Shown here: piece by piece, positions 17,266 through 25,759 of the stretch
Layout of the letters: the number at the start of each line of letters is the position of its first letter
Numbering within the stretch: the first letter of the stretch is position 1
Assembly (NCBI RefSeq): GCF_014495685.1
Contig: NZ_JACTVI010000003.1
Coordinates: forward strand, 1 to 64,000
From: Streptomyces sp. TRM68367
Lineage (GTDB): Bacteria; Actinomycetota; Actinomycetes; Streptomycetales; Streptomycetaceae
Length of the DNA stretch: 64,000 bases
Direction of reading: 5' to 3'
Made by a program: the position numbers and the translations under genes
Notes under the pieces: model-generated
Told to the model about the DNA's origin: nothing
Seen by the model: the letters and a program-made list of their open reading frames with translations, nothing else
The model's database searches: none

Positions 17266-18317
17266 GAGGTGTCCCCGCTCGCCCCGAGGACGGTGAGCTC
17301 GGCTTCGAGGCCCTCAAGGTCATCGAGCAGGCGGCGGATGGCGGTCTGACGCTCACTCCAGTACCGCTTCAGATCCACTTCCGCCTCCCGAGGTAGGTCG
17401 TACTCGGCGGTGGTAGCGCCGTAGAAGCTGAACAGCATGTACAGCAGGGCGATCCGGGCACAGGCCCGGACCTCATGCATCGGGAGGCTGGGATGCTCCG
17501 AGCGGTAGGCGCCCACCATGGCCAGGGCGCAAGCAGTCCACTCGGTGCTGGTCGCGACCGTGCGCGGGTCGAACGCTGCTCGCCCCAGCTCCCAGGCCGG
17601 CATCGCGCTGGCGCAGCGGAAGTCGATGATGCCGGTGACGGCATCGGTGAGGGTGATCAGGTTGGTGCGGGTGAGATCCGCGTGCAGCGCCTGTTCCACG
17701 AGCGTCGCGGGCAGCTGTTCCCGCAGCGCGGCAGCGTGGGTGCGTAAGTCCGTACGTCGCTGGTCAAGGTCGACTCGCAGTTGGCCGAGACGGTCGTGGC
17801 CTTGCCGCGTGGCTCTGGCCATCACGTTGTCGCACTTCGCTACAGCGTCCTCGACGGACTCCGTCCGCCAGCGGGTCTGCTGCACGCGCTTGGGCAGCGG
17901 GTACGCGGCGAGCGCACGGTGCATGCGCCCCATGACGACGCCGATGTGTTCGGCTAGGGGGACCGTCATCGCTGACGTGGTCACCCGGCCGGGAGCCTCG
18001 TCGACGACGGCCCATGCGCTGCCTTCCGCGATGGTGACCAGGTTGTCGTCGGCGTCGGGCCACACGCGTGGAACGGGGAGTTCCGCGGCCCGGCAGTATT
18101 CCGACATGTCCCACGCGTTGCGTGCCTCGTCCAGGTCGGCCATCGCCGCGTACTGCTTGACGAACAACCGCAGCCCGTCGTCGGTCAGGACGCGCCGGTT
18201 GATCGTGTCCGTGCCCATGTGCACCGGCTCGACGAGGTCGACGACGAGTCCGTACCGGTCCTCCAGCACGTCAGCAGTCAACGCCGCACCCTGCTCTGCT
18301 TCGTCCATAGGGATCAC
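17262..18317 (-). CDS. Aminoglycoside-phosphotransferase-fold protein
   Basis: A 351-aa protein (or 348 from the internal ATG at 18308) of the APH superfamily. The nucleotide-binding lobe carries LRLFVKQYAAM with the ATP-contacting Lys. The catalytic loop reads ALHADLTRTNL (HAD replaces HGD but keeps Asp and Asn) and the metal site reads GIIDF. It may phosphorylate a small molecule or be a sugar/peptide kinase. The start overlaps the stop of the 51-aa ORF and the stop overlaps a 34-aa ORF, so translation is tightly coupled. Confidence 0.8.
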   Translation of the reverse strand: MIPMDEAEQGAALTADVLEDRYGLVVDLVEPVHMGTDTINRRVLTDDGLRLFVKQYAAMADLDEARNAWDMSEYCRAAELPVPRVWPDADDNLVTIAEGSAWAVVDEAPGRVTTSAMTVPLAEHIGVVMGRMHRALAAYPLPKRVQQTRWRTESVEDAVAKCDNVMARATRQGHDRLGQLRVDLDQRRTDLRTHAAALREQLPATLVEQALHADLTRTNLITLTDAVTGIIDFRCASAMPAWELGRAAFDPRTVATSTEWTACALAMVGAYRSEHPSLPMHEVRACARIALLYMLFSFYGATTAEYDLPREAEVDLKRYWSERQTAIRRLLDDLEGLEAELTVLGASGDTS

Positions 18318-18469
18318 AGGCCTTCGTGTGCCGAGGGACGAGGTGCCGTGGGGACGGTGAACGCGTTGTCCTCCGTGGGCACTCCTCTGTCGGCGAAGGG
18401 GGCGAGGGCAACGGGGATACCCGAGTGAAAGCGTCGGTAGTAGGCGGAGGTTCCGGCGGAGGCATTCAC
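18314..18469 (-). CDS. 51-aa peptide embedded between two phosphotransferase genes
   Basis: A GTG overlaps the upstream stop (GTGA) and the stop overlaps the downstream GTG, so the ORF is fitted exactly between two kinase-fold genes. The peptide starts VNASAGTSAYYRRFHSG, continues IPVALAPFADRGVPTEDN and ends APRPSAHEGL. It has no Cys, is rich in aromatic and small residues near the N-terminus and rich in Pro at the C-terminus. The original operon also held a full ABC exporter, so a modified peptide precursor is possible. There is no recognised family. Confidence 0.5.
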   Translation of the reverse strand: MNASAGTSAYYRRFHSGIPVALAPFADRGVPTEDNAFTVPTAPRPSAHEGL

Positions 18470-19350
18470 GTGCGCCACCCGCTCCACACGCTCTTGCCGG
18501 TCTCCAGGCGCAGGTTCTCCAGCATGGTGTGGGCTTCGTCGACCAGGCCGACGTCGTGATGCTGGATGCCCCAGGCCAGGGAGTCGACAGCGTCCAGGGC
18601 CCCGTACGCCCGGCACGCCGTCGCTTCCTCCTCGGTGAGCGTGCGGCCGTACCCGTGGTGGAACGCGGCGTTGAGGTCCGGGTTGTGATGCAGGATCCGG
18701 TAGCGCAGGCGGCTGAGATCCCGGCGTGGTGCGGGCTGGAGTTCGGCGCGTTCGAAGTCGATGACCCTCAGCAGTTGCTCGGACTCGTCCCACATCCAGT
18801 TCTTCGGCATGTAGTCGCCGTGTCCAGCGACCTGCGGTAGCCGTGGGGGCGGCTCGCTCAGGAGGGCTCGCATTGTTGAGAGTTCGTGCTCGGGCACGTA
18901 CGCGGCGGCGGACACCAGGACCTTCGACACCGTCTCCTCCCACTCGCCCTCGCTCGTGTCCGCGGCGGGCTCGCCGCCGGCCGCCGCGTGATGGCGAGCG
19001 AGGAGTTCACCCGCCTGCTCGTAGGCCTTGCGCTCCTGCTCGGCCGGCAGCCGGAGCGCGTCGAGGCTGTGCCCGGGCACAGCGGTGACCAGGACGGTGT
19101 GTGAGACGGCCTCGGCGGCGACCAGGTCGGGCGTCCGGCCGTCGCCGAGGGAGATCGTCCACTTCCGGTATGCATCGACCTCACGCCGGTGCAGCTTGGG
19201 GCCCACGTGCTGTTTGGCAAACCACCGCCGGCCCCCGGGCGCGTGGACTTCCCAGAGGGACGGCCTGATGGTGCCGGGGCGGGGGTGTTCGGCAACCACG
19301 GTGTACGTGTCGGTTACCGACTCCACCAGTTGGTGGAGTGCGCCGGGCAT
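18466..19350 (-). CDS. Aminoglycoside-phosphotransferase-fold protein
   Basis: A 294-aa APH-family protein with RRWFAKQHVGPK (ATP-binding Lys), the complete catalytic loop VAGHGDYMPKNW, and metal site RVIDFERAE. The tail segment YGRTLTEEE matches the pseudokinase at 4707, so the two are close relatives within one former operon. The ATG at 19350 follows GAGG by 8 nt. It is the first gene of the operon interrupted by the transposon. Confidence 0.8.
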   Translation of the reverse strand: MPGALHQLVESVTDTYTVVAEHPRPGTIRPSLWEVHAPGGRRWFAKQHVGPKLHRREVDAYRKWTISLGDGRTPDLVAAEAVSHTVLVTAVPGHSLDALRLPAEQERKAYEQAGELLARHHAAAGGEPAADTSEGEWEETVSKVLVSAAAYVPEHELSTMRALLSEPPPRLPQVAGHGDYMPKNWMWDESEQLLRVIDFERAELQPAPRRDLSRLRYRILHHNPDLNAAFHHGYGRTLTEEEATACRAYGALDAVDSLAWGIQHHDVGLVDEAHTMLENLRLETGKSVWSGWRT

Positions 19351-19539
19351 GTTGGTCACCTCGGTGCGCCCTTTCGTTCGCCGAGCCTCCCAGCCACATC
19401 CGTGCACAGCATGTGACTGGACAGCTTCTCTAGGTATTCGCGTATGGGTGCGTAGCCTGTCAAGAGGTACTGACAATGGCCGCTGAGCTGGGCCTTTCTC
19501 ACTCGGTAGAGCGGGCCCTTGCAGAGCCGTATCCCCGGC

Positions 19540-20784
19540 TCAGTCGGATTGGCGCATGGACTGCAGCCGCACGGGCACTGTGCGGTGCCCGTTGACGAGG
19601 AGGCTCGCCACCGGCTCGAGCTCCTCGGGCGGCACGGCGAGGGCCATGTCCGGGAAGGTGTCGAAGAGGGCGGGGAGCGCGGCGCGCGCTTCGGCTCGGG
19701 CCAGGGGAGCGCCGAGGCAGAAGTGCGCGCCGTGTCCGAAGGCGAGATGTTGCTTGTCGTCCCGCATGACGTCGAATGTTCCCGCGGTGGTGCCGTGCAG
19801 GTTTGGATGGCGGCCGGCGGCGCCGTACGAGGCGAGGATCGCCTCGCCCTGACGGATCACGATCCCGTCCGGGAGGGGGATGTCCTCGACGGCATACCGA
19901 AGCGGCAGGTGGCTGATGGGCGAGGCGTAGCGGAGGGACTCCTCGATCACGTCGTCCCAGGAGGCGCGTCCCGCGCGGACGTGAGCGATTTGGTCGGGGC
20001 GGGTGAGCAGCGCGGTGACGGCTTGATCGAGCAGGTTGACGGTCGTCTCGTAGCCGGCGCTGATGATCAGGAGCAGCGTGTCCAGGAGTTCCTGCTCCGT
20101 GAGAACGGAGCCGTCGCCCTCGTCGTCGCGTACGTCGATGAGTGCCGACGTGATGTCCTGGCCAGGGGTGGCCCGCTTCGATTCGACCAGCTCGGTGAGG
20201 ATGCCGTACAGGGCCATGGTGTTGGCGCGGGCCTCCTCGCTGCTGAGCGTGGTGTCGAAGACGCCGTCGACCACGGTGCGGAAGCGGGGCCACACGTCCT
20301 CGGGCAGACCCATGAGATTGCCGATGACCTGGATCGGCAGAGGGAAGGCGAGGGCCTCGCGCAGCTCGACGACCTCGCCGGGCTGGGTCCGGGCTATTCG
20401 GTCGATGAGGCGGGCAGTGATCTGTTCGATGCGCGGCACCATCTCGGCGGTGCGTCGGGCGGTGAACGCCTTGCTGACGAGACGCCTCAGCCGCCGGTGG
20501 TTGTCTCCGTAGGCGGTGAACATGTTGTCCACGCCGACCCACAGGGCCAGGGGCCACTTCTCGGTGATCTTGCCGCTGATGAATGCTGGCCAGTGCCTGC
20601 TGGCGTCCTTGGACACCCGGGGGTCGTTCAGGAGGTTCTTGAGGATGGCCGGGTCGCTGACCGACCAGGCGGTCACGCCGAGGATGTCCACGAGCGTGGT
20701 GGGACCGGCGGTGTGGAGGGCGGCTTCTTCGGCCGCGCGGGCACGGCCGGTGGGGTCGAGGACGAGGGGCTGGGTGCGGTCCAT
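19540..20784 (-). CDS. Cytochrome P450, CYP154-type conservon member
   Basis: A 414-aa P450 with I-helix SAGYETTVN, ExxR in EESLRY, and heme loop FGHGAHFCLGAPLAR, all canonical. It is the last gene of a conservon, where CYP154-family P450s usually follow a CYP157 member. GGGAG precedes the ATG at 20784 and only 12 nt separate it from the upstream P450. The substrate is unknown; CYP154 enzymes hydroxylate macrolides or steroids in vitro. The family assignment is from context and motifs. Confidence 0.85.
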   Translation of the reverse strand: MDRTQPLVLDPTGRARAAEEAALHTAGPTTLVDILGVTAWSVSDPAILKNLLNDPRVSKDASRHWPAFISGKITEKWPLALWVGVDNMFTAYGDNHRRLRRLVSKAFTARRTAEMVPRIEQITARLIDRIARTQPGEVVELREALAFPLPIQVIGNLMGLPEDVWPRFRTVVDGVFDTTLSSEEARANTMALYGILTELVESKRATPGQDITSALIDVRDDEGDGSVLTEQELLDTLLLIISAGYETTVNLLDQAVTALLTRPDQIAHVRAGRASWDDVIEESLRYASPISHLPLRYAVEDIPLPDGIVIRQGEAILASYGAAGRHPNLHGTTAGTFDVMRDDKQHLAFGHGAHFCLGAPLARAEARAALPALFDTFPDMALAVPPEELEPVASLLVNGHRTVPVRLQSMRQSD

Positions 20785-20796
20785 GTCGGGTTCTCC

Positions 20797-22032
20797 CTAG
20801 GTCAGAGTGAGGCGCGGCGACGGGGGGAAGTGGACCGGCAGGCCGGTCAGGGACCGGTGGAACGGGCCGGGGCGGTAGGTGAGGTGGTCGGCGGGGACGG
20901 CAAGTTCCATCTCTGGGAGGGCGTCGAGGATCTGCTCAATGGCCACTTGGGCGATGAGGTAGGCCAGGGGCTGAGCGGGGCAGGCATGGGGTCCGGCGCT
21001 CCACGTCAGGTGGGAGCGGTTGCCGGCCCGCTGGTCCGAGATGACCGCGGGGTCGTTGTTGCAGGCGGCCATGCTGATGACGACCGGCTGATGGGCTGGC
21101 AGGACGACGCCGTCGACCTCGACCGGGCGTGGCGGATACGACACGCAGAAGTTGGCCAGTGGAGGGTCGACGAAGAGCAGTTCGTCGAGGGCGTCACGCA
21201 CGCTGAGGCTCCCCCGCAGTACGTCGCCGGAGTACCGCTCATCGCTGAGGATTAGCCGCAGGGTGTTGGCAATGGTGTTCTGTTCGGGCTCGATTCCGGC
21301 GCCGTAGAGGGTGACCAGTTGGTGCATCAGCTCCAGATCGTTCAGCTGCGTCGGGTGCATCAGCAGGCCGGTAGTGATGTCCATCCCGAGATGGCGACGC
21401 TTGAGGTCGACGAGTTCTCCGAGAGCCTCGATGAGCATGACGTTGCCGGCCTCAGCGTTTACGCCGTCGAAGATCGCGGCCATCCCGCCGGCTACACGTT
21501 GCCCGATCTCCGGCGGGCAGCCGAGGATCGCGTTGAGGACCTGGAACGACAGAGGTTGTGCGTACTGCGTCAGCAGGTCCGCCTGGCCCGCCTCGCAGAT
21601 CTCGTTGATCAGGGGTATGGCGATCTGCTGCACCATGTTCTGCAGTTCGTGCTGGCGGACATGGTCGAGGGCGGACGTGTTCGCGGCACGGTAACGAGCG
21701 TGAGCGGGCCCGGAATTGCGCAGGGCGTTGGGACGGTGCTCCAGCATTGGCAGGACCGGGCAGTGCGCGGGGACGCCCTGTTGCCAGACCCGCGGGTCGG
21801 CGGGGAACCGTACGGGGTCGTGGAGGATGCGGACTGCGGTCTGATAGCCGATCACCAACGTGGCAGGCACATCGGGGTCGAGGTAGACCGGGGCCAGCGT
21901 TCCGTGGTGCTCTCGCATCTGCGCGTAGAAGCGGTAGGGGTCGGCTGCGAATTCCGGTGCGTACATGGCGAATCGCATCTGACCTGCGGGTGCGTGGTGG
22001 CTGGTCCGCGGTGTCGGTGGCGGCGTATTCAC
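20797..22032 (-). CDS. Cytochrome P450, CYP157-type lacking ExxR
   Basis: A 411-aa P450 in which normally invariant features are altered. The K-helix has E284-L-L-F287 where ExxR should be, the I-helix reads GAGIEPEQNT, and the heme loop reads SAGPHACPAQPLA with Cys351. Loss of ExxR is the hallmark reported for the CYP157 family of Streptomyces conservons. The ATG overlaps the cvnD stop. Whether such proteins turn over substrate is open; they may work as redox or structural partners of the neighbouring P450. Confidence 0.85.
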   Translation of the reverse strand: MNTPPPTPRTSHHAPAGQMRFAMYAPEFAADPYRFYAQMREHHGTLAPVYLDPDVPATLVIGYQTAVRILHDPVRFPADPRVWQQGVPAHCPVLPMLEHRPNALRNSGPAHARYRAANTSALDHVRQHELQNMVQQIAIPLINEICEAGQADLLTQYAQPLSFQVLNAILGCPPEIGQRVAGGMAAIFDGVNAEAGNVMLIEALGELVDLKRRHLGMDITTGLLMHPTQLNDLELMHQLVTLYGAGIEPEQNTIANTLRLILSDERYSGDVLRGSLSVRDALDELLFVDPPLANFCVSYPPRPVEVDGVVLPAHQPVVISMAACNNDPAVISDQRAGNRSHLTWSAGPHACPAQPLAYLIAQVAIEQILDALPEMELAVPADHLTYRPGPFHRSLTGLPVHFPPSPRLTLT

Positions 22033-22631
22033 GACAGGTGCTCCAGTCGGCTGGATCGGTGGAGGTATTCGACGAACGCGATCAGCGCGTGGATGGAGGA
22101 CACTTCGTCGCGGGCGTCGCAGGAGGTGAGCACTACGTCGTCGTCGAGGGCCAGGGCCTGCCGGATCTCGTCGAGGTCGTATCGTGGAGCGCCTTCGAAT
22201 TCGTTGACGGCGACGCCGAATGGCAGGCCGCGTTCTTCGAAGAGCCCAAGGACGGTGTCGGAGTCTTGGAGCCGACGGGTGTCGACGAGGACCAGCGCGC
22301 CCAGTGCCCCGTGGAAGAGGTGCTCCCAGAAGGGAGTGAACCGGTTCTGGCCTGGGGTGCCGAACAGGTAGAGGGCCAGTCGGGGGCTGAGGGTACGGCG
22401 GCCGAAGTCGAAAGCGACCGTCGTCTCCGTTTTGCTGGGCAGGCCGGCGAGGTCGTCGATGCCGGTGCTGGCTTCTGTGATCGGCTCCTCGGTCCTCAGC
22501 GGTCTGATTTCCGACACGCTGCCGACCAGCGTCGTCTTCCCTGCCCCGAAGTGGCCGGCGATCAGGATCTTCGCTGATCGGGTCACGGTGGCGGGGAGGT
22601 ATTGGTGCTCAGACGAGAGCACGGAGTCCAT
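22029..22631 (-). CDS. cvnD: Conservon GTPase CvnD
   Basis: A 200-aa Ras-like/MglA-type GTPase with P-loop GHFGAGKTT, switch region DFGRRTL, G3-like LFGTPGQNRF and the VNEF motif in place of NKxD. It is the fourth gene of the cvnABCD set, which assembles at the membrane in a manner likened to eukaryotic G-protein-coupled systems. It overlaps cvnC by 23 nt. Confidence 0.92.
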   Translation of the reverse strand: MDSVLSSEHQYLPATVTRSAKILIAGHFGAGKTTLVGSVSEIRPLRTEEPITEASTGIDDLAGLPSKTETTVAFDFGRRTLSPRLALYLFGTPGQNRFTPFWEHLFHGALGALVLVDTRRLQDSDTVLGLFEERGLPFGVAVNEFEGAPRYDLDEIRQALALDDDVVLTSCDARDEVSSIHALIAFVEYLHRSSRLEHLS

Positions 22632-22956
22632 TGAGCACTTCCTCTATGACGCTGATGTCCGGCTGGTCGGCCGGTGCCGACGCCGGGGTGTCGAGGTGGC
22701 CGGTATCGAGAAGTCCAGAGACGACGATGAGGGCGACGGTGGGTGGCAGGTCGAGGAGCGAGGCGATCTCGGCGATCACGAGCGGACCGTGGCAGATCCG
22801 CAGGACCCGCTGGGCTTCGACGTCGAGGCCGTGGAGTGGGCGGTCTGCGGCGCGAACCAGGGTCGTCAGAGTCAGGCCGTCGCGGGACGGCGATGAGTGC
22901 CCTCGTGTGCGGACATACGCTCGGACCATGTCGGGATCGCGCCGCAGAGCGCTCAT
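22609..22956 (-). CDS. cvnC: Conservon DUF742 protein CvnC
   Basis: A 115-aa DUF742 protein with RAYVRTRG near the N-terminus and a winged-helix-like C-terminal part (RVLRICHGPLVIAEIASLLD, then VIVSGLLDTG-like). Its start overlaps the cvnB stop and its end overlaps cvnD. In conservons it associates with CvnB and CvnD. Confidence 0.9.
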   Translation of the reverse strand: MSALRRDPDMVRAYVRTRGHSSPSRDGLTLTTLVRAADRPLHGLDVEAQRVLRICHGPLVIAEIASLLDLPPTVALIVVSGLLDTGHLDTPASAPADQPDISVIEEVLNGLRALV

Positions 22957-23372
22957 GGCCGAGCGCCGCCTTCGTCACCTTGGTTGCGCGCCGGGCTGGA
23001 CAGTTCCGCACCGAGGCGCTCGGTCAGTCCGTTCATCCGGTAGGTAAGGACTTCGGCGTCCACCGTCTCGGTCGTCGAGACCGCCAGCAACGCGTTGTGG
23101 CCGACTGTCTTGACGAACAGGAGTCCCTCGTCGAACTCGCCCACGACTTGGCGCAGACCGTTCTTCTTGCCGCCGGTGTAGGGGGCCATGGCGACGCCGA
23201 TGGAGTGAAAGCCGCTGGTAGATGCGGCGATCTTGTCCGCCGTGTCGCGGTCCACAGATTCCGAGTGGCCCAATGCAAGCCCATCCGTGGCCAGGAGGAC
23301 TGCGTAGCGGACATCCGGCATGCTCGAAAGGTCCCCGAGCATCCAGCCGAGCTTGTTCGCCTGCGTCGTCAT
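22953..23372 (-). CDS. cvnB: Conservon roadblock/LC7 protein CvnB
   Basis: A 139-aa roadblock/LC7 domain protein: LGWMLGDLSSMPDVRYAVLL, then ATDGLALGHS, LRQVVGEFDEGLLFV and LLAVSTTETVD. Roadblock proteins regulate small GTPases, here CvnD. The ATG at 23372 overlaps the cvnA stop and AAAGG lies upstream. Confidence 0.9.
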   Translation of the reverse strand: MTTQANKLGWMLGDLSSMPDVRYAVLLATDGLALGHSESVDRDTADKIAASTSGFHSIGVAMAPYTGGKKNGLRQVVGEFDEGLLFVKTVGHNALLAVSTTETVDAEVLTYRMNGLTERLGAELSSPARNQGDEGGARP

Positions 23373-24694
23373 GAGTCGAGGGACCTTTCTTCCTGGTCGG
23401 TGCGGACGGCCGTGTCCTGGGCGTGTTCCAGCGGGGTTGCGGCCGTGCCGCGAGCCTGTCTGGTTGCCTGCTGCCACGCGCCGATGACCGCGGGCCGTGC
23501 CGGCTCGGTACTCGTACGGCGCCCAGGAGGGTCCTGCTGGGGCTGATGCATCGGTTGGCGAGACGTGCGTGTCGGCAGCCCGTTCTCTGTCAGCACAGGC
23601 TGCGAAGGCGCGTGCGCTTCCACACTGGTGGGCTGCGGGGCCGGTTCGAGTTCGGCCAGGGCGGTGGTGAGATGGGCCTCGGGCAGGAAGACCGAGGCGC
23701 ACATGCCGCCGTAGCGGTTGGAGTCCGACAGCACCACCTTGATGCCATACCGGCGGGCAAGGAGCGCGATCACCGGGAAGCCGACCCTCGGATGCGCCTC
23801 CATGTTGAGGATGTCGACCTCATGGCGGCCGTCCAGGATGCGCCGCGCCCGCTCCAACTGCTCCTCGCTCATGCGCTTGCCGGCGTCGTCAATAAGGAGA
23901 GTGACGCCGTGGTGGCCGTGCTGAGCGCTCACCTCCACGTGGGTCTGGGGCGGCGAATAGCGAGCAGCGTTGTCGAGCAGGTGGCTCAGAATCAGCTTCA
24001 CCGGCCCGACCATGCGGGCGATCACTGCCCGGTCCGACGCGTACGGCTGGATGCGCGCGTAGTCAGGGATCGCGCCCTGGGCCGCCCCGACAACGTCCGT
24101 GAGTGCGCTGGCCGGCCACCTCTGCCCAAGCAACCCTCCAGCAAGCACGACGTAGGACTGTGCCTGGTGCAGCATCTGCTGGACGCCGTGATCGATCTTG
24201 GTCAGCGTCGCGAAGATCGCACTGCCATGATGCCGGCGGAGGGCCTGGGCGATCTCGCTGCTCACGTTGATGCCGGTGCTCACCATCGCGGTGGCGAAGG
24301 ACTTGACGGCTCCCTTCGCTGACTCGCGTGCCTCGGCTTCGACTTGCTGACGTGTCGAAGCCGCAGTCGCTTGTTGCACCTGGTGCAGGTCGGCGACATA
24401 CCGCTCGCCGAGCACGCGGAGGTTCTCCACGAAGGCGGAACCGGCGAGACAGTCCGGAACCGCGAACTCTGCCGACGTCGGCTGTGGCCTCTGGAGCGAG
24501 CCCGTGACTGGTTCAAGGCCCTGTGAGATCAGCGCGATCAGGGCCATGTCCTGGGCAGCGGCGATCTCCTGCCAACGCGCAGCCTGGGCACGGTGCTTGG
24601 CGGAAAGCCAGGCGAAGTATGCAGCCAGCCCGAGCGCGACAACGAGCACGGCGGCCAGGCCAATGGATGCCGCGACGGCTGTTTCGTGTCTCAT
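23369..24694 (-). CDS. cvnA: Conservon sensor histidine-kinase-like protein CvnA
   Basis: A 441-aa membrane protein: one N-terminal helix (about residues 7-27), a coiled linker, a dimerisation-like helix, and a GHKL ATPase domain with N-box ILSHLLDNAARYSPP and LLIDDAGKRMSEEQ. The C-terminal 80 residues are Pro/Thr-rich and disordered. No phosphorylatable His motif is evident, as is usual for CvnA. The ATG at 24694 is used; an extra 14 upstream codons are unlikely. It is the first gene of the cvn operon. Confidence 0.9.
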   Translation of the reverse strand: MRHETAVAASIGLAAVLVVALGLAAYFAWLSAKHRAQAARWQEIAAAQDMALIALISQGLEPVTGSLQRPQPTSAEFAVPDCLAGSAFVENLRVLGERYVADLHQVQQATAASTRQQVEAEARESAKGAVKSFATAMVSTGINVSSEIAQALRRHHGSAIFATLTKIDHGVQQMLHQAQSYVVLAGGLLGQRWPASALTDVVGAAQGAIPDYARIQPYASDRAVIARMVGPVKLILSHLLDNAARYSPPQTHVEVSAQHGHHGVTLLIDDAGKRMSEEQLERARRILDGRHEVDILNMEAHPRVGFPVIALLARRYGIKVVLSDSNRYGGMCASVFLPEAHLTTALAELEPAPQPTSVEAHAPSQPVLTENGLPTRTSRQPMHQPQQDPPGRRTSTEPARPAVIGAWQQATRQARGTAATPLEHAQDTAVRTDQEERSLDS

Positions 24695-24829
24695 CGGTTC
24701 TCTCAATGGGGGTCGAAGGGGACAGCGACAGAGCACGGGACCGGTGAATCGAGGGACCGCCCGACTGGCGATAGTTGAGCGGAGACGAAAGCGGGCTGCC
24801 CCATGTCACGGAGGTCGTCGGCGAGGCGC

Positions 24830-25024
24830 CTAGAACTTGATCCCGCCGATCATGTCCACGAGGCTCGCCGTGGCCTTGGAGATCGTTGGCGCGATCGACG
24901 AACTGGCGAGGTAGAAGCCGAAGAGCGTGCAGACGATCGCGTGCGCCGCCTTCAGTCCGCCCTTCTTGATGAGCAGGAATGTGATGATCCCGAGGAGGAC
25001 GACGGCCGAGATGCTAACCGCCAT
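24830..25024 (-). CDS. Small two-helix membrane protein
   Basis: A 64-aa protein with two hydrophobic segments (VSISAVVLLGIITFLLI and IVCTLFGFYLASSSIAP) separated by a short KKGG loop. It overlaps the end of the upstream 184-aa gene by 11 nt, so the two form a pair. Similar small membrane proteins occur with a partner in many streptomycetes, but the function is unknown. Confidence 0.65.
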   Translation of the reverse strand: MAVSISAVVLLGIITFLLIKKGGLKAAHAIVCTLFGFYLASSSIAPTISKATASLVDMIGGIKF

Positions 25025-25568
25025 ACGCCATCTCCCTGTTGCGCGCGCCGGCCGACCGCGTCAGGGCGAGCCAGTGAAGGAGCGCGGCGCTGTCGGTGCC
25101 TTCTGGATGTCCGTCAGGGGGAAGCAGCCATACCGTCGCGCAGCGCAAGTACCCGGCGGCGTGTCCGTCGAGCGCGCACTCCCACATGCGGCCCGACCGA
25201 CAAAGCGTCTGCGGAGCGTGCCACCGGTCTGCCGCGCCTGCTTCGACCGGGATGTGGACTCGGGAGTGCACGTGGCAGCAGAGCACCGGCCCCACAGCGA
25301 GTCCCCGGATTCGGGCACCCTCGACGGCACGCAACCCAACGAGCAGTCCAGCCTGCACGACATCGACGGGCCCGAGTCGCGGCAGCGGATGGGACGCGAG
25401 CTGGATCCGCCAGGGCAGTTCGGTCTGTGCGAGCGGCAACGCCGACTCCGGTGAGAGGGAGCGACGCTGCAACCGCTGCCAGCCGGCCCGCGGCACCAAA
25501 GGTGCGACTGGCCGCTGGGCAGCGGGCGGATCAGGGGCGGCTTCAACTCGGCCTGGCGAGACAATCAC
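25014..25568 (-). CDS. Hypothetical protein paired with small membrane protein
   Basis: A 184-aa protein of unknown family. The GTG at 25568 is preferred because GGAG lies 6 nt upstream; a TTG 17 codons earlier would be weaker. Recognisable pieces are PWRIQLASHPLPRLGPVD in the middle and RMWECALDGHAAGYLRC near the end. It has no membrane segment. It overlaps the 64-aa membrane protein, which suggests a joint job, possibly peripheral membrane association. Confidence 0.5.
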   Translation of the reverse strand: MIVSPGRVEAAPDPPAAQRPVAPLVPRAGWQRLQRRSLSPESALPLAQTELPWRIQLASHPLPRLGPVDVVQAGLLVGLRAVEGARIRGLAVGPVLCCHVHSRVHIPVEAGAADRWHAPQTLCRSGRMWECALDGHAAGYLRCATVWLLPPDGHPEGTDSAALLHWLALTRSAGARNREMAYGG

Positions 25569-25679
25569 CGGGATCTCCTGTGCGTCCGGACACACTGACT
25601 GAGCCGCTTGACCAAGCAACTGCTGTCACAAGGACGTTGGCTGATCCCTAAGACTGTTTACCGAAAGGCGATTACGCAC

Positions 25680-25707
25680 ATTCCGAGGGTGATATCACTG
25701 AGGTGAT
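25680..25707. promoter_or_regulatory. Operator-like double palindrome, site 1
   Basis: The sequence fits ATCAC-N4-GTGAT-ATCAC-N4-GTGAT at 18 of 20 defined positions; the three right-hand half-sites (25689-25707) are perfect. It lies 53 nt before the GTG of the zinc-ribbon regulator at 25760, a position suited to autoregulation. The same motif occurs at 40996, 41885 and 47531. Confidence 0.75.
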
Positions 25708-25759
25708 TCCGGTTCCGGAAAGGCCGGGAACCACGTGCGCTCGGCCAGGGGAGGAAAGA

